Assembly (NCBI GenBank): GCA_035353175.1
Contig: DAOPZC010000078.1
Location: 1 to 18,239, forward strand
From: DAOPZC01 sp035353175
GTDB lineage: Bacteria > Verrucomicrobiota > Kiritimatiellia > RFP12 > UBA1067
Length of the DNA: 18,239 bases
Reading direction: 5' to 3'
The position numbers and the translations under genes are program-made. The notes beneath the pieces are model-generated. The model did not search any database, was not told where the DNA came from, and saw only the letters and a program-made list of their open reading frames with translations. Below are positions 1 to 9,100 of the stretch, piece after piece; positions within the stretch are counted from its first letter, which is position 1, and every line of letters starts with the position of its first letter.

Positions 1-93
1 CCATGTGTCGCTTGTGCAACTCAGATCGTAGGAGTCAAGTGCCCAAGCATCTCAGGCCAAACGCTCAAGCAGATCCAGGAGTCGCGCCTGTAG
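1..93 (+). CDS. Possible 3' end of a cysteine-rich (zinc-ribbon-like) reading frame, partial
   Basis: Frame 1 is open from the window edge to a TAG at 91-93 and reads PCVACATQIVGVKCP, then a polar tail ending ESRL. One CxxC pair is followed by a KCP, as in small zinc-ribbon proteins. Only 30 residues are visible and the start lies outside the window. It may be the genuine tail of an upstream gene, part of a decayed zinc-ribbon gene together with the next short frame, or chance. The family assignment is inference from cysteine spacing alone. Confidence 0.25.
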   Translation, partial: PCVACATQIVGVKCPSISGQTLKQIQESRL

Positions 94-106
94 CCGGGAG
101 GTTAGC

Positions 107-175
107 ATGAAAATCAAGTGCGGCGGGTGCCACGACACATTAGATATTCCGGACGGCAAGGGACTTTGGATGTGA
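107..175 (+). CDS. Tiny 22-residue CxxC ORF, zinc-ribbon N-terminus-like, directly upstream of the DUF6512 gene
   Basis: The ATG at 107 is preceded by a good ribosome-binding site (GGGAGG, 97-102). The frame encodes 22 residues starting MKIKCGGCHDTLDIPDG and stops at 173-175, two bases before the ATG of the next gene. The start resembles small zinc ribbons (MxIxCPxCxxxLxIPD...), but the second cysteine pair needed to close a zinc site is missing. It could be a leader peptide coupled to the downstream gene, or the broken beginning of a zinc-ribbon protein. Too short to be sure it is expressed. Confidence 0.3.
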   Translation: MKIKCGGCHDTLDIPDGKGLWM

Positions 176-177
176 CT

Positions 178-720
178 ATGAGTGAGTCTTGGAAACGGCG
201 TTCTTTCTTGAGTGCGCTCACGGTGATCTTTGTCGGGTCGTTTCTTCATTTTGCCTGGGAACTGTCCGGGCGGGTTTCTCTCGTCGCCGTGTTCGCGGCC
301 GTGAATGAAAGCACATGGGAGCACCTTAAACTCGCCTTCTGGCCCACGCTCGCGCTGACTCCCTTTCAACGGAGAATCTATGGCCCGTTGCCGGGATGGC
401 TGCCTGCAACCGCGATACGCTGCACGCTGCCCTCTTTCCTGATCGTCGCTCTTTTTTACGGATACACGGCGCTTCTTGGGCCTCATCACTTCACGGTGGA
501 CATCGCCATTTTCGCGTGCGCGGTCTTCGCCGGCGAATGGCTGGGGCACGCCGCGTTGTATGGTTGTTTTGGCTCACGCGCAAAAAAATGCGCGCTTGGC
601 CTTCTTCTGCTTGAGGCGGTTCTGTTTTCCACGCTGACATTCAGGCACCCGGATTTCTTTCTCTTTCATGATCCCAAGGCATCTGTTCTGCAGGGCAACA
701 ATAGAGGGAAAGTTGTTTAG
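178..720 (+). CDS. DUF6512-family small integral membrane protein
   Basis: Encodes 180 residues from the ATG at 178. A longer reading frame starts further upstream, but its first 20 residues look non-native and overlap the short CxxC frame. The motif FLHFAWELSG...FAAVNESTWEHLKL (about residues 22-51) matches the signature I recall for DUF6512 membrane proteins, and PDFFLFHDP near the C-terminus fits the usual end of the family. About four to five hydrophobic segments are visible, around residues 10-30, 35-43, 85-103, 107-130 and 135-160, so an inner-membrane location is likely. The function of the family is unknown to me. The usual short tail after the HDP motif is replaced by a divergent KASVLQGNNRGKVV. 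The base composition is slightly less GC-rich than the operon that follows, and a 138-bp gap with hairpins separates the two, so this is probably a separate transcription unit. Confidence 0.7.
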   Translation: MSESWKRRSFLSALTVIFVGSFLHFAWELSGRVSLVAVFAAVNESTWEHLKLAFWPTLALTPFQRRIYGPLPGWLPATAIRCTLPSFLIVALFYGYTALLGPHHFTVDIAIFACAVFAGEWLGHAALYGCFGSRAKKCALGLLLLEAVLFSTLTFRHPDFFLFHDPKASVLQGNNRGKVV

Positions 721-740
721 AAAGGTCGCGGGGTCATATG

Positions 741-769
741 GGTTTTGTCGAGAAAACCGACCGGTTTTT
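741..769 (+). terminator. Overlapping hairpins, weak terminator or attenuator candidate
   Basis: GGTTTT (741-746) can pair with AAAACC (753-758). The same AAAACC can instead pair with GGTTTT (763-768), giving a 6-bp stem with a GACC loop followed by TTA. The two stems exclude each other because they share one arm. The second resembles a weak intrinsic terminator for the DUF6512 gene. The stems are short and AT-rich, so confidence is low. Confidence 0.35.
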
Positions 770-810
770 AATCGTTATCAGATTTTTTAAATTGACGCAA
801 GGGACATAAT
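745..810 (+). promoter_or_regulatory. Possible promoter region of the three-gene operon
   Basis: The gap before the operon is AT-rich. Two sigma-70-like candidates are visible: TTGTCG (745-750), 16 bp, TTTAAT (767-772); and a CATAAT box at 805-810 without a convincing -35. A TTGACG at 792-797 has no -10 at normal spacing. Any of these would drive the 859 gene. No operator with clear dyad symmetry was found. Confidence 0.3.
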
Positions 811-858
811 TTGTTCCCATGTAAATGCGTTTGTGTTTGTTGAGAAGGGGGGATCGCT

Positions 859-3800
859 ATGTGGCTCACCCGAATTGATTTTTCGGCGCTGAAGGTTTTA
901 TTGCCGTTGATTCTTGCGGTTCGCGCGACGGCCGGGACCTTCGAGTTGAATAGCGTCAAAGGGCTTTGGCCGTTCACCGGGGACTTGCAGCCCTATTGGG
1001 GGTGCCAGTCGGCGGCCGTCGCCTCCGGGTTCACGATCGATGGGCCACCTGGGGCCGGCTACAGGGCGCTGGGAAACAGGACGTGGCTGGACCTGCGCAG
1101 CGATTCGCCGCCGTACGGCGGTCTGGCAGCCGGCGAAAGCCTGATTTTCCCTCACGCGGCGCTCCCGAACGGGCCGCCGGACGCCACGAACGTGAACGCC
1201 TGGACGGTCATGATGGACGTCCGCATCCCGACGAACGCAGGCTGCGTGGCCCTGCTGCGGCACACTTGGCTCTTGGGGAGCAGTGACGTCTTTCTCAACC
1301 TCAGCCGGCAGATCGTTTTCTCTTACGCGAACGGCCCGGCAGGCCCGAGCCCCGTGGCTTCTGATCCGCTCCCCACGAATGCGTGGGTCCGGCTGGCGTT
1401 CTCCTCCCGCTACGATTCCGGCTCGGGCCATGTCATTCTGCGCGCCTATGTCGACGGCGTGGAGACGGCGCAGTCCGCCTCGGGCGGTCTGTGGGCCGAC
1501 CCCGAGGACCACTATGCGCTGAATACGACGGCGTTCAGCCTGTTCAGCGAACATTACGGCAACACCGGGCCTGTCGAGGTCAACAGCGTGGCGTTCTGGG
1601 ATTTGAAGCTGAGCAATGCGGATATCGCGAGCCTCGGCGGCAGCGACGCCGACGGCATCAACTGGCCCGACATGACCCCGGCGGACGGCTGGCCGCCGCT
1701 CCCGCCGCTGAACGGTACGCTGATGTTCGGCGCTTTCGAAACCCGGTATACGCCCGACATGGCCGCGATCGCCGCCACGGCCGAAGAGCCTTCTGAGCCG
1801 GGCGCGATCGCCGACGTGCTCATCGAGATCGGGGAAGGCGAAGGTCAGATACCCGGCATGCCGGAGCACTCCTTTGGTCCAATCGTCATCGAGGCCTATA
1901 TTCTGCCCGACGGTACGGCGGTCTCGTATGACCCAGTCTTGGTTTCTTACGCCCAGCAGCCGGCCGATGACGTGGACGTGCTCGGCGACGTGACCTTGGT
2001 GCGGACGCGGACCATCCAGTTGACACCGGAGGGGGCGAAAGGCGACATCGACGTCTATCTGCCGGCCGGCTTCGGGGTGAGCGACGGCGCGCAGAACGCA
2101 TTGCTGCGCGATCACGTGCGGGTCTACGACGCGCCTTTGGGCGCGGAGCTGGTGCCCACGAATGAGGTCGTCGAACTGACCAGCGCGATGTTCGGTTACG
2201 GCGCGGGCGCTACGCTCTACCCGGTGCTTGACCGGGTTCCGGTCCGCTTCAGCACGCAGTCTCTGGCTTGGCACCCCCTGGAGGGCAGCTTCCGATTTGA
2301 GCAGACGCACGGCCCGTATGCCGCGTATACGCGCGTGCCGCAGCTCACCCGCGTCGCGGCCGAGCAGGCCGAAGGGCTGCCCGGGGCCGCCATCGTTCCG
2401 CCCTCCAACGACGGCTATTTCATCGCGGCCGGCGTGCCGGATCTCGCCCCCGTTGTGGTCATGGCCCGCCCAGGGGGCGCGGCGCTGGTCGAGGCGCTGA
2501 CGCTGAGCCTCGACGCCACGGCGCTCGGCGGCACCTACACGGGCTTCGCGACGCACTACCCGCTCATGTCGGTGCGCTGGACCGGAACGGAAAGCCGGCT
2601 CTGCTTCACGAATGACGCCATCGACCGCTCATCCAGCCGCCTGTATGGCCCGCTGCCCTCGCTGACCTCTTACCGGCGCGCCGTCCCGGACGACTCCAAT
2701 GGGTGTGCGAACGCGTCGAGCCCGATCGCGGACGAGAATATCTTCTTCGACCCGGGGGCCGAGGGCCTCTGGTTCTTCACGCCGGACGGCGGTTTGTACG
2801 CGTACGGCAATCTCTCGTCGACGCCCGTGTTCGACAGGCAATCCTTGACGCCCGAATGGGGCGGCTTCAGGGACAAGAACGATGTCCTTAAATTCGCGCA
2901 TGCGGTCGTCACCAACGATCAGGGTGTGGGAGGGTTCTCCCAAGGGTATGTCCTGACCAGCGGCACCGCCGTGCGGAACAACGCCAAAGATGTGGAGGTC
3001 CTCTCCGAAGACCGGCGGTCCGCCTCGATCCTGCTCACCGGGTTCGGCGACGAGTGCGCGTGGTGCGAGCGTCCCGGAACGCCCGACTTCGAGAACGGCT
3101 TGGCCTACTACCCCGGCGTCAACCTGAGGGTCTCCGAGGGCGCGGACCCGTATACCGCCAAGAGCATCCTTGCCGGCGTGGAAATCTCCCCGCCGGACTA
3201 TGACCTGTCCACCGAGGCCAGGTACTGTATCCGGCCCGGCGGCGTGAACGGGCTGCATATCGCGGCGGCCGACAGCGAACAGATCACCTTCCAAGCCTAC
3301 GGTTCCGACTTCAGGCTGACTCGCCTGATCCTCTCTTACCGGGATGGCCGGAACATCCGGTCCGGGGTCGGAGGCTCGCTCTCCGTCAAGAGCCCCGCCG
3401 ATTTCCAGCTCGTCTTCGCGGCACTGTGCTTGGGGGCAAAAGGCGAGCTGAAAGCTGCCGAAATCGCGGAAGGGCAGTCCCCGACGCTCGGGCCGTCGGG
3501 ACGATGGGACCTGAAGTTCACGCCCCTGACGCTCGATTTCCCGCAGCCGGATGTCTGTCCGCCGCCAGACCCCGACGAAGGCTTCATCCGGGTCGGCGTC
3601 ACGGCCAAGCTCCCCGGGATCGGCGGCCAGTTCACCGGCAACCTCGGCCTTTACGACGGCAACATCGTGACGGAATCCCTGCCGGTGGGCGACAACGGGC
3701 CGATCGCGGCGGGGACCGAAAACGTCTCGCGCTTCGCGACCGACAGCCTGCTCACGATCGCGGGCACGGAGGCGACGGGCGGCAAGGCGTGGAGCGTCAA

Positions 3801-6180
3801 CCCCGTCACCGGCATCTCGGTGAACCGCTGGGTCGACGACGCGAGCAGCCAGGGCACGCTGACAGTGGGCGGTCTCCTCGACTTGCCGTTCTTTGTCGAC
3901 ATGCCCGTGGTTCTCTCCACCGGCTCGAAGAACACGGAACCGAATTTCACGCCCCAGCTCTATGTGCGTTCGAATAAGAACTGGGACCCGCTGGAGGGCG
4001 TCGTCTTCGATCCCGCGCATCTGGGTTTCCCGGCCGTCACAACACTCTACGAGTACCGCAGAAACCCGGACTACGATCCCGTCGCGACACGCGACTGGCA
4101 GGACCTGGTCAGCTTCGCGCTGCCGGTCAGAATGGAAGAGGACCGCGTCATCCGGTCGCGCGCGGCGGTGTCGGAACAGACGCTGATGCTCTTCAACCTG
4201 ACCGAGGCCGTGCGGTCCATGACGCCCGACAGCGCCGAGATCACGCTGGACGGCCGCCTGACGACGGTATTGGATGAGTTGACCAAGCAGGTGAACGTCG
4301 GCACGCTCCTGGGCAACAGCACGCTCGACGGCGCGGAACCGGAGCTGCAAAACGGGGTGGATAGCGCGCTGGATTGCGTGCGCGCGCTGGACGGCGTGCT
4401 CGCCGACCACAGCCATCCGCTGCTCGACCCGGGGCTCGCGCTGCTGGCGCGGCAGGAGGCGGATGACGATTACTTCCAGTACCTGAAAGCGGCGCCGAAT
4501 CAGGCCGCGCGCAAGGACCGCCTGGATGACTTGGTGGGAAACAGCCAAGACGGTTTGTCCTATTGGGTGACGCGGATGCTCGCGCCCGACAACAGTGAGC
4601 CGGGTTACGCGCTTGACGGTCGGTGGCGGCGCGACATCGAACAGCCGGTTACGGACGCGTGTAAAGGCCTGGAGGCGTCCATGGCTTTGGTTGCGGATGA
4701 AGGCCGCGTCTTAGCCCTCGCGCAGGCGCTGGCCCAGCGGATGGGGCTGCCGTGGCAAGACCCCGGCGGCTTCGACGATAGCCGCAGGGCCGCGATCTCC
4801 CTTCTGTTCGCGCAGGCCGCCCAGCGTTTGAACACTGTCGAAACGGAGCTGGACGCGACGAGCGGCATGCTGACGATCGGCCTTCAGTTGGCGCTCGGAG
4901 ACATCAGCGCGGTTAGTCCGATCGTGCAGCAGGCCCTCGATGACTTGAAGCCGAGGTGGGCGCCGGCCGATCCGGCGCAGGCCGACGCGCTTTTCAACGC
5001 GCCAGGCGCGCACGAAGCGTTCGTCCAGGACCTGAGCCTCGCGCTTGCGGACCGTTTCGCCGGAAGCGCCTTCGCCGCCTCGTGCGGCACGCTGTTGCGG
5101 CAGTACCTCTCCGACCCGCAGACGCTCGCGCGGCAGGCGCTCGACGATACGCTGCGCATGGCCTGCACGCTCGTGGCCGACACCGCCCAAGAGGGGAACA
5201 CGCTCCACGCCAACGGCAAGCTGCACGATTACCTGAAGGCCGACAACCTGTGCGGCTACGCCCGCATCTGCGGCGATTCGCTGCACGAGCTGCGCCTCGA
5301 CGGCAAGCTGACGCTGCATGTCGGAGACTCGCCTCTTCCCCAGCAGGAGTTCGACGGCTGGTGCCTCCTGCGGGACGTGGATTCCGGCACGCCGGGCACG
5401 GACGGCATCTCGGAGGGCGATATCGCCGCCGAGATCGTGGCGGGCGCCACGACGCAGTTGAAATGGGGCGAGCAGTACGCCGACATGACGCTGGGCGCCA
5501 AAGTCGGGCTCAATTCAGCCGGTTCCCCCGTGAGCTTCATGGGCGACATGGCGCTCGACGGCAGCATCGACCTCAGCGCCATCGCCGTCAACAACCTCAA
5601 GCTCGGCGTCGGCATGGGGCCGGACGACGCGTACTTCTACGGCCGGGCCGGGGGCAAGATCGCCTCCATGCCGGTGGCGGCCGGCGTGTTCTTCGGCAAG
5701 ACCTCCGATATCGAGATTCTCAAGAACGCGGATCGCGATATCGCGGGTGTGCTGACCCAGATGTCGCTGGCCGCCCCGATCACGGGCGGGCTGGTCTACG
5801 GCGAGGGCCAGGTGAGCCTGATGCCGCTCATCGGCATCCCGCCCAGCTGCCTGCTCGATCTGCGGCTGGGCGGCGGACAAGGGTTTTTCGTGTTCGTGGA
5901 TGACGCGAGCAAATTGGTCGGCGGTTTCAAGATCGTCGAGTCCGTCAGCGGGGAGTTGCTCTGTATCTGCGACGTCACCGGCCGCTTCGGCAGCGTATTG
6001 GCCGGAGCGGGGGAATTCGGCGGTTCGGACGTGTTCACGCTCAGCTCGCTCAACGGCCGCGCCTGGGCCACCCTGGAGGGCGAGGTCGGATACGATCCGT
6101 TCAGCTACACGTTCGAGAAGAGCGTCGGAATCAGCCTCGAATTTGATAATGGAGGACTCTCATGGGACGTCGACTACTAA
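859..6180 (+). CDS. Giant exported protein with LamG-like domain, helical mid-section and glycine-rich beta C-terminus (operon gene 1)
   Basis: Encodes 1773 residues. The ATG at 859 follows a strong ribosome-binding site (AAGGGGGG, 845-852). A signal peptide is visible at residues 1-25, with probable cleavage after ATA. Residues about 50-265 resemble a LamG/concanavalin-like lectin domain: AWTVMMDVRIP near 114, WVRLAFSS near 176, AYVDGVE near 198, and the terminal strand VNSVAFWDLKLSNADI near 241. Residues about 285-1100 are beta-rich and unassigned, with a CAWC pair near 733. About residues 1110-1445 are strongly helical, an abrupt change of style. From about 1520 the chain is again made of glycine-spaced alternating strands and ends in a tyrosine. 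No catalytic motif is recognised. The gene opens a tight operon with two further exported proteins. LamG domains typically bind glycans or mediate adhesion, so a surface or extracellular role is inferred. The overall architecture is unfamiliar to me. Confidence 0.75.
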   Translation: MWLTRIDFSALKVLLPLILAVRATAGTFELNSVKGLWPFTGDLQPYWGCQSAAVASGFTIDGPPGAGYRALGNRTWLDLRSDSPPYGGLAAGESLIFPHAALPNGPPDATNVNAWTVMMDVRIPTNAGCVALLRHTWLLGSSDVFLNLSRQIVFSYANGPAGPSPVASDPLPTNAWVRLAFSSRYDSGSGHVILRAYVDGVETAQSASGGLWADPEDHYALNTTAFSLFSEHYGNTGPVEVNSVAFWDLKLSNADIASLGGSDADGINWPDMTPADGWPPLPPLNGTLMFGAFETRYTPDMAAIAATAEEPSEPGAIADVLIEIGEGEGQIPGMPEHSFGPIVIEAYILPDGTAVSYDPVLVSYAQQPADDVDVLGDVTLVRTRTIQLTPEGAKGDIDVYLPAGFGVSDGAQNALLRDHVRVYDAPLGAELVPTNEVVELTSAMFGYGAGATLYPVLDRVPVRFSTQSLAWHPLEGSFRFEQTHGPYAAYTRVPQLTRVAAEQAEGLPGAAIVPPSNDGYFIAAGVPDLAPVVVMARPGGAALVEALTLSLDATALGGTYTGFATHYPLMSVRWTGTESRLCFTNDAIDRSSSRLYGPLPSLTSYRRAVPDDSNGCANASSPIADENIFFDPGAEGLWFFTPDGGLYAYGNLSSTPVFDRQSLTPEWGGFRDKNDVLKFAHAVVTNDQGVGGFSQGYVLTSGTAVRNNAKDVEVLSEDRRSASILLTGFGDECAWCERPGTPDFENGLAYYPGVNLRVSEGADPYTAKSILAGVEISPPDYDLSTEARYCIRPGGVNGLHIAAADSEQITFQAYGSDFRLTRLILSYRDGRNIRSGVGGSLSVKSPADFQLVFAALCLGAKGELKAAEIAEGQSPTLGPSGRWDLKFTPLTLDFPQPDVCPPPDPDEGFIRVGVTAKLPGIGGQFTGNLGLYDGNIVTESLPVGDNGPIAAGTENVSRFATDSLLTIAGTEATGGKAWSVNPVTGISVNRWVDDASSQGTLTVGGLLDLPFFVDMPVVLSTGSKNTEPNFTPQLYVRSNKNWDPLEGVVFDPAHLGFPAVTTLYEYRRNPDYDPVATRDWQDLVSFALPVRMEEDRVIRSRAAVSEQTLMLFNLTEAVRSMTPDSAEITLDGRLTTVLDELTKQVNVGTLLGNSTLDGAEPELQNGVDSALDCVRALDGVLADHSHPLLDPGLALLARQEADDDYFQYLKAAPNQAARKDRLDDLVGNSQDGLSYWVTRMLAPDNSEPGYALDGRWRRDIEQPVTDACKGLEASMALVADEGRVLALAQALAQRMGLPWQDPGGFDDSRRAAISLLFAQAAQRLNTVETELDATSGMLTIGLQLALGDISAVSPIVQQALDDLKPRWAPADPAQADALFNAPGAHEAFVQDLSLALADRFAGSAFAASCGTLLRQYLSDPQTLARQALDDTLRMACTLVADTAQEGNTLHANGKLHDYLKADNLCGYARICGDSLHELRLDGKLTLHVGDSPLPQQEFDGWCLLRDVDSGTPGTDGISEGDIAAEIVAGATTQLKWGEQYADMTLGAKVGLNSAGSPVSFMGDMALDGSIDLSAIAVNNLKLGVGMGPDDAYFYGRAGGKIASMPVAAGVFFGKTSDIEILKNADRDIAGVLTQMSLAAPITGGLVYGEGQVSLMPLIGIPPSCLLDLRLGGGQGFFVFVDDASKLVGGFKIVESVSGELLCICDVTGRFGSVLAGAGEFGGSDVFTLSSLNGRAWATLEGEVGYDPFSYTFEKSVGISLEFDNGGLSWDVDY

Positions 6181-9100
6181 ACGTCGGTTTTGCGGCTGCT
6201 GCGGCAGGATTTGCGCTGTTGCCCGTCGGGTCAGTGTCGGCTGCTTCCGGCGGAGGCGGGGGCGGCGGCTCGCAGACGCCGCCTCAGACGTTCCGTCTGC
6301 CGCCCAGCCTCTCGTGCGCGGGAACCGTGACCCAAGTGGGCGGCCAGCCTTGGGGGTATGTCGTCTGGAACGCCAATGACGCGAGCTGGTTCGCCACCCG
6401 CGATGTGGCGGTTTGGCTCAAGCCCGCCGGCGGCGCGTTCGCGCTGCAGGGCGTCATGAGCCTGATGACCGACGCGCACGCGATCCGCGCCTGGGTGCCG
6501 CGCGCCGCGTCGCTCGGCGACGATCTGGCCGTGGCCAATTATCTGGCAGGGCAGTTGCTGGCCCAATGGAAGGCGGACGAGCCGTATCCGGACGATCTCG
6601 CGGACCGGCTCTCGATGCTGGCGGGGCGGGCCGCGCAACTCGCCGAATCGGCGACCGCACTGCGGCAGATGGGCAACAGCCGGCCGATCTTCCGCTTTCT
6701 GACCGGCACCGCGTGGACCGGCCCGCTCGGCGTGGCCGACGGGCAGGAGGCGGTGATCGAGCTGCGCGAACGCAGCCGCGCCACCGGCGAGGAGGGCGGG
6801 GTGGTCGGCCGCGTCGTGCTGACGGCGGGTCTCGTCGACGCGCTGGCCGCGCCGGGCGCTCCCGTCCAAGTGCCGCCCGGCTTCCTGCAGGAGCTGCCCG
6901 TCCCTGCAGAGACGCCGCTTGTTCTTCCGGTGTCGAATCAGTGCGACCGGCTGCCGGATCTCGGCGTGGCGCTCCGCTGGGCGGTGCCCGAGGCGTTGCG
7001 CCGGCAAATCCTGCTCACGCGCGGATTCATGGTGTGGCGTCTGCCGGAGGGCGGCGGGGAGCCCGCGAGCGCGGATGAGCTGGACGCGCTCGCGCGCAGC
7101 GGCAAGCTTCCCACGGTGCCGGGGCCGGTGCGTGCGCTCGCGCGCGTGCCGGGGCCGGCGGCCAAACTCTTCGCCGCCAGCGGCTCCAAGGAGGCGGGGC
7201 CGGACGTGGCGGACTTCACGCTCGACGGCTCCACCTTCTTCATGTTGGACGATAACGCGCGCTTCGCCACGGATGAAAACGATTCGTCGCAAGTCGTCGG
7301 AACGGCCTACGCGGAAGGTGAGGCTTCGCGATACTATGTGGCGGCGGTCGATCTGCTGGGGCGCTACGGCCCGCTGTCCGCTGTCGGCACGGGCGTGGCG
7401 GTCCATACGATGCCGCCGGATGTGCCGGACGTGGTGCGCGTCGAGAGCGTCATGAAGCCTGACATCGGCAACGGCCTGCCCGCGCAGCGCCTGCGCGTGG
7501 TGTGGAAGCCGAACGCCAACGCGGACGGCAGCGTCGCAACGACGCATTACCTCGTGTTCCGCGACCGTCTGGCGAATACGGCGGCGCCGACCAACGCGCT
7601 GAACCGCAGCACACGGCCTTCCGAGCACCAGAACCTGATCTACCTCGGCGCCGTGGCGCATCCGGCCGAAGCCGGGAGCGAGCTAACCTTCGACGACGAG
7701 TCGCTGTTGCCTGCGGCCGACGACTATGGCCGACCCTATTTCTACTGCATTCGCGCGGCGCACCTGGGGCCCTTCGGCTACAACCTGTCGAGCCCCAGCC
7801 CCGCAGTGGCGGGCATCCTGCGCGATCGGGTGGGGCCGCCTCCGCCGACCGGAGCGGTGGTCGGCGACTGCCCGCGCGCGGGCATCGCTTTTGATGAAAT
7901 CCCTGCGCCCGACGGGCCGGCGGCGGTCGCGCCGGAGCTGGCCGTGCTGCGCGTCGTCGTCCGCCGCGGCACCGAAGACGGACTGCTGAAAGAAGTCGAC
8001 TGGGTGCGGCTGCAGGCGGATACGGAGGCGGGCCCTGTGGATTCGCCCCGCCTCTGTTTCGGACGGACGGATCGCGTCTGGTTCGATTTCGTCGTACCCA
8101 AAGGAAACGGCTGGCGCGTCAGCGCCGAGGCGTGTACGCCGATGGGGAGAAAGAGCCACTTCGTCTCCGTTTACGGCGGCGAGATGTCTTACCTGCACGG
8201 ATCGACCCGCTATGTTCTGACGGGGCGCGCGCTGGGAGCGCCGGTCATCGCTATGGCCACGCCGGATCAGCCGAGCGGCAAATACTGGACGCCCTATTTT
8301 ATGTCGGCCGGATCGGAGACGGTCTGGAACTTCACGCCTCAAGAGCCCGTCACGGGTACGCTCAGCGGCGTCTATGAGGCGTTCTGGTACAATCGAGAAG
8401 GAAAACACGCATCTCTGCTGGTTCAGAAACGGCTCCTCGGCGACTGGAACAACAGCGCCGCATCCCTGCTTTCGCCGGCCACGAACCTCTTTCATTTCAG
8501 CGGGCACCTGCCCCCGTTGTCGACCGACGACTGGCGGGTGTGGCGTATCGTGGACCCGCCCGGCGCACCCGATCCGGCGGACTGTCCGCACACGGCGTTT
8601 CCCGCCGGGGCAGAAAAGATCCAGCCGATCCGGGTGACGCTGCATATTCCGGCGGGAGCCCGAGAGTACCGTCTGTACCGGAGGATCGACGCGGGCGAAC
8701 TCGTTCTGCGTTCGCAAGGAACCGGCGTGTGGGATGATCAAGAGGTGACGGTCCTGCTTGAAGACGGGCTGATTCCGCAGGCCGGCGGAGCGATCCGGTA
8801 CTACGGACAGGCCTTTGATGAAAACGGCAACCCGAGCGAACTGGTTTTGGTGGGCGCCAAGCTGTCGGCTCCCAAGCTGCCGATCCCTCTGCTGAGTCGG
8901 CCGGTTTCGTCCGGCGACATCGACCACCCGAAAGTGCGCATCCAGGCGGTCTGTCCGAGCCCGGGCGTGAAGCGGCTGGTCATCGATGTGAATCCGCCGT
9001 TGGTGGGCGAACTGCCTGAAGGTTTTCTGCCGCAGTTCGCGGATGACAAGCTGTGGTTCAATCTGGACGCGGACGCCGGTGTGAGCCAGCCGTTCTTCAG

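Noticed and set aside
118..177. Upstream extension of the DUF6512 protein by 20 residues
   Set aside because: The residues do not look like the family N-terminus and overlap the better-supported 22-residue ORF with its own ribosome-binding site; ATG 178 preferred.
801..818. GGGACA...TGTTCCC as an operator upstream of the operon
   Set aside because: The two arms match only partly (a shift breaks the dyad), leaving a 3-4 bp symmetry that is expected by chance.
898..2556. 552-codon minus-strand open frame within operon gene 1 (and a 639-codon one at 2629-4548)
   Set aside because: Arg/Ala/Gly/His-rich translations without motifs, antisense to a gene with a signal peptide and recognisable domains; typical third-position GC shadows.
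4956..5903. 315-codon plus-strand frame overlapping gene 1
   Set aside because: Arg/Gly-rich low-complexity translation in an alternate frame of the real gene.
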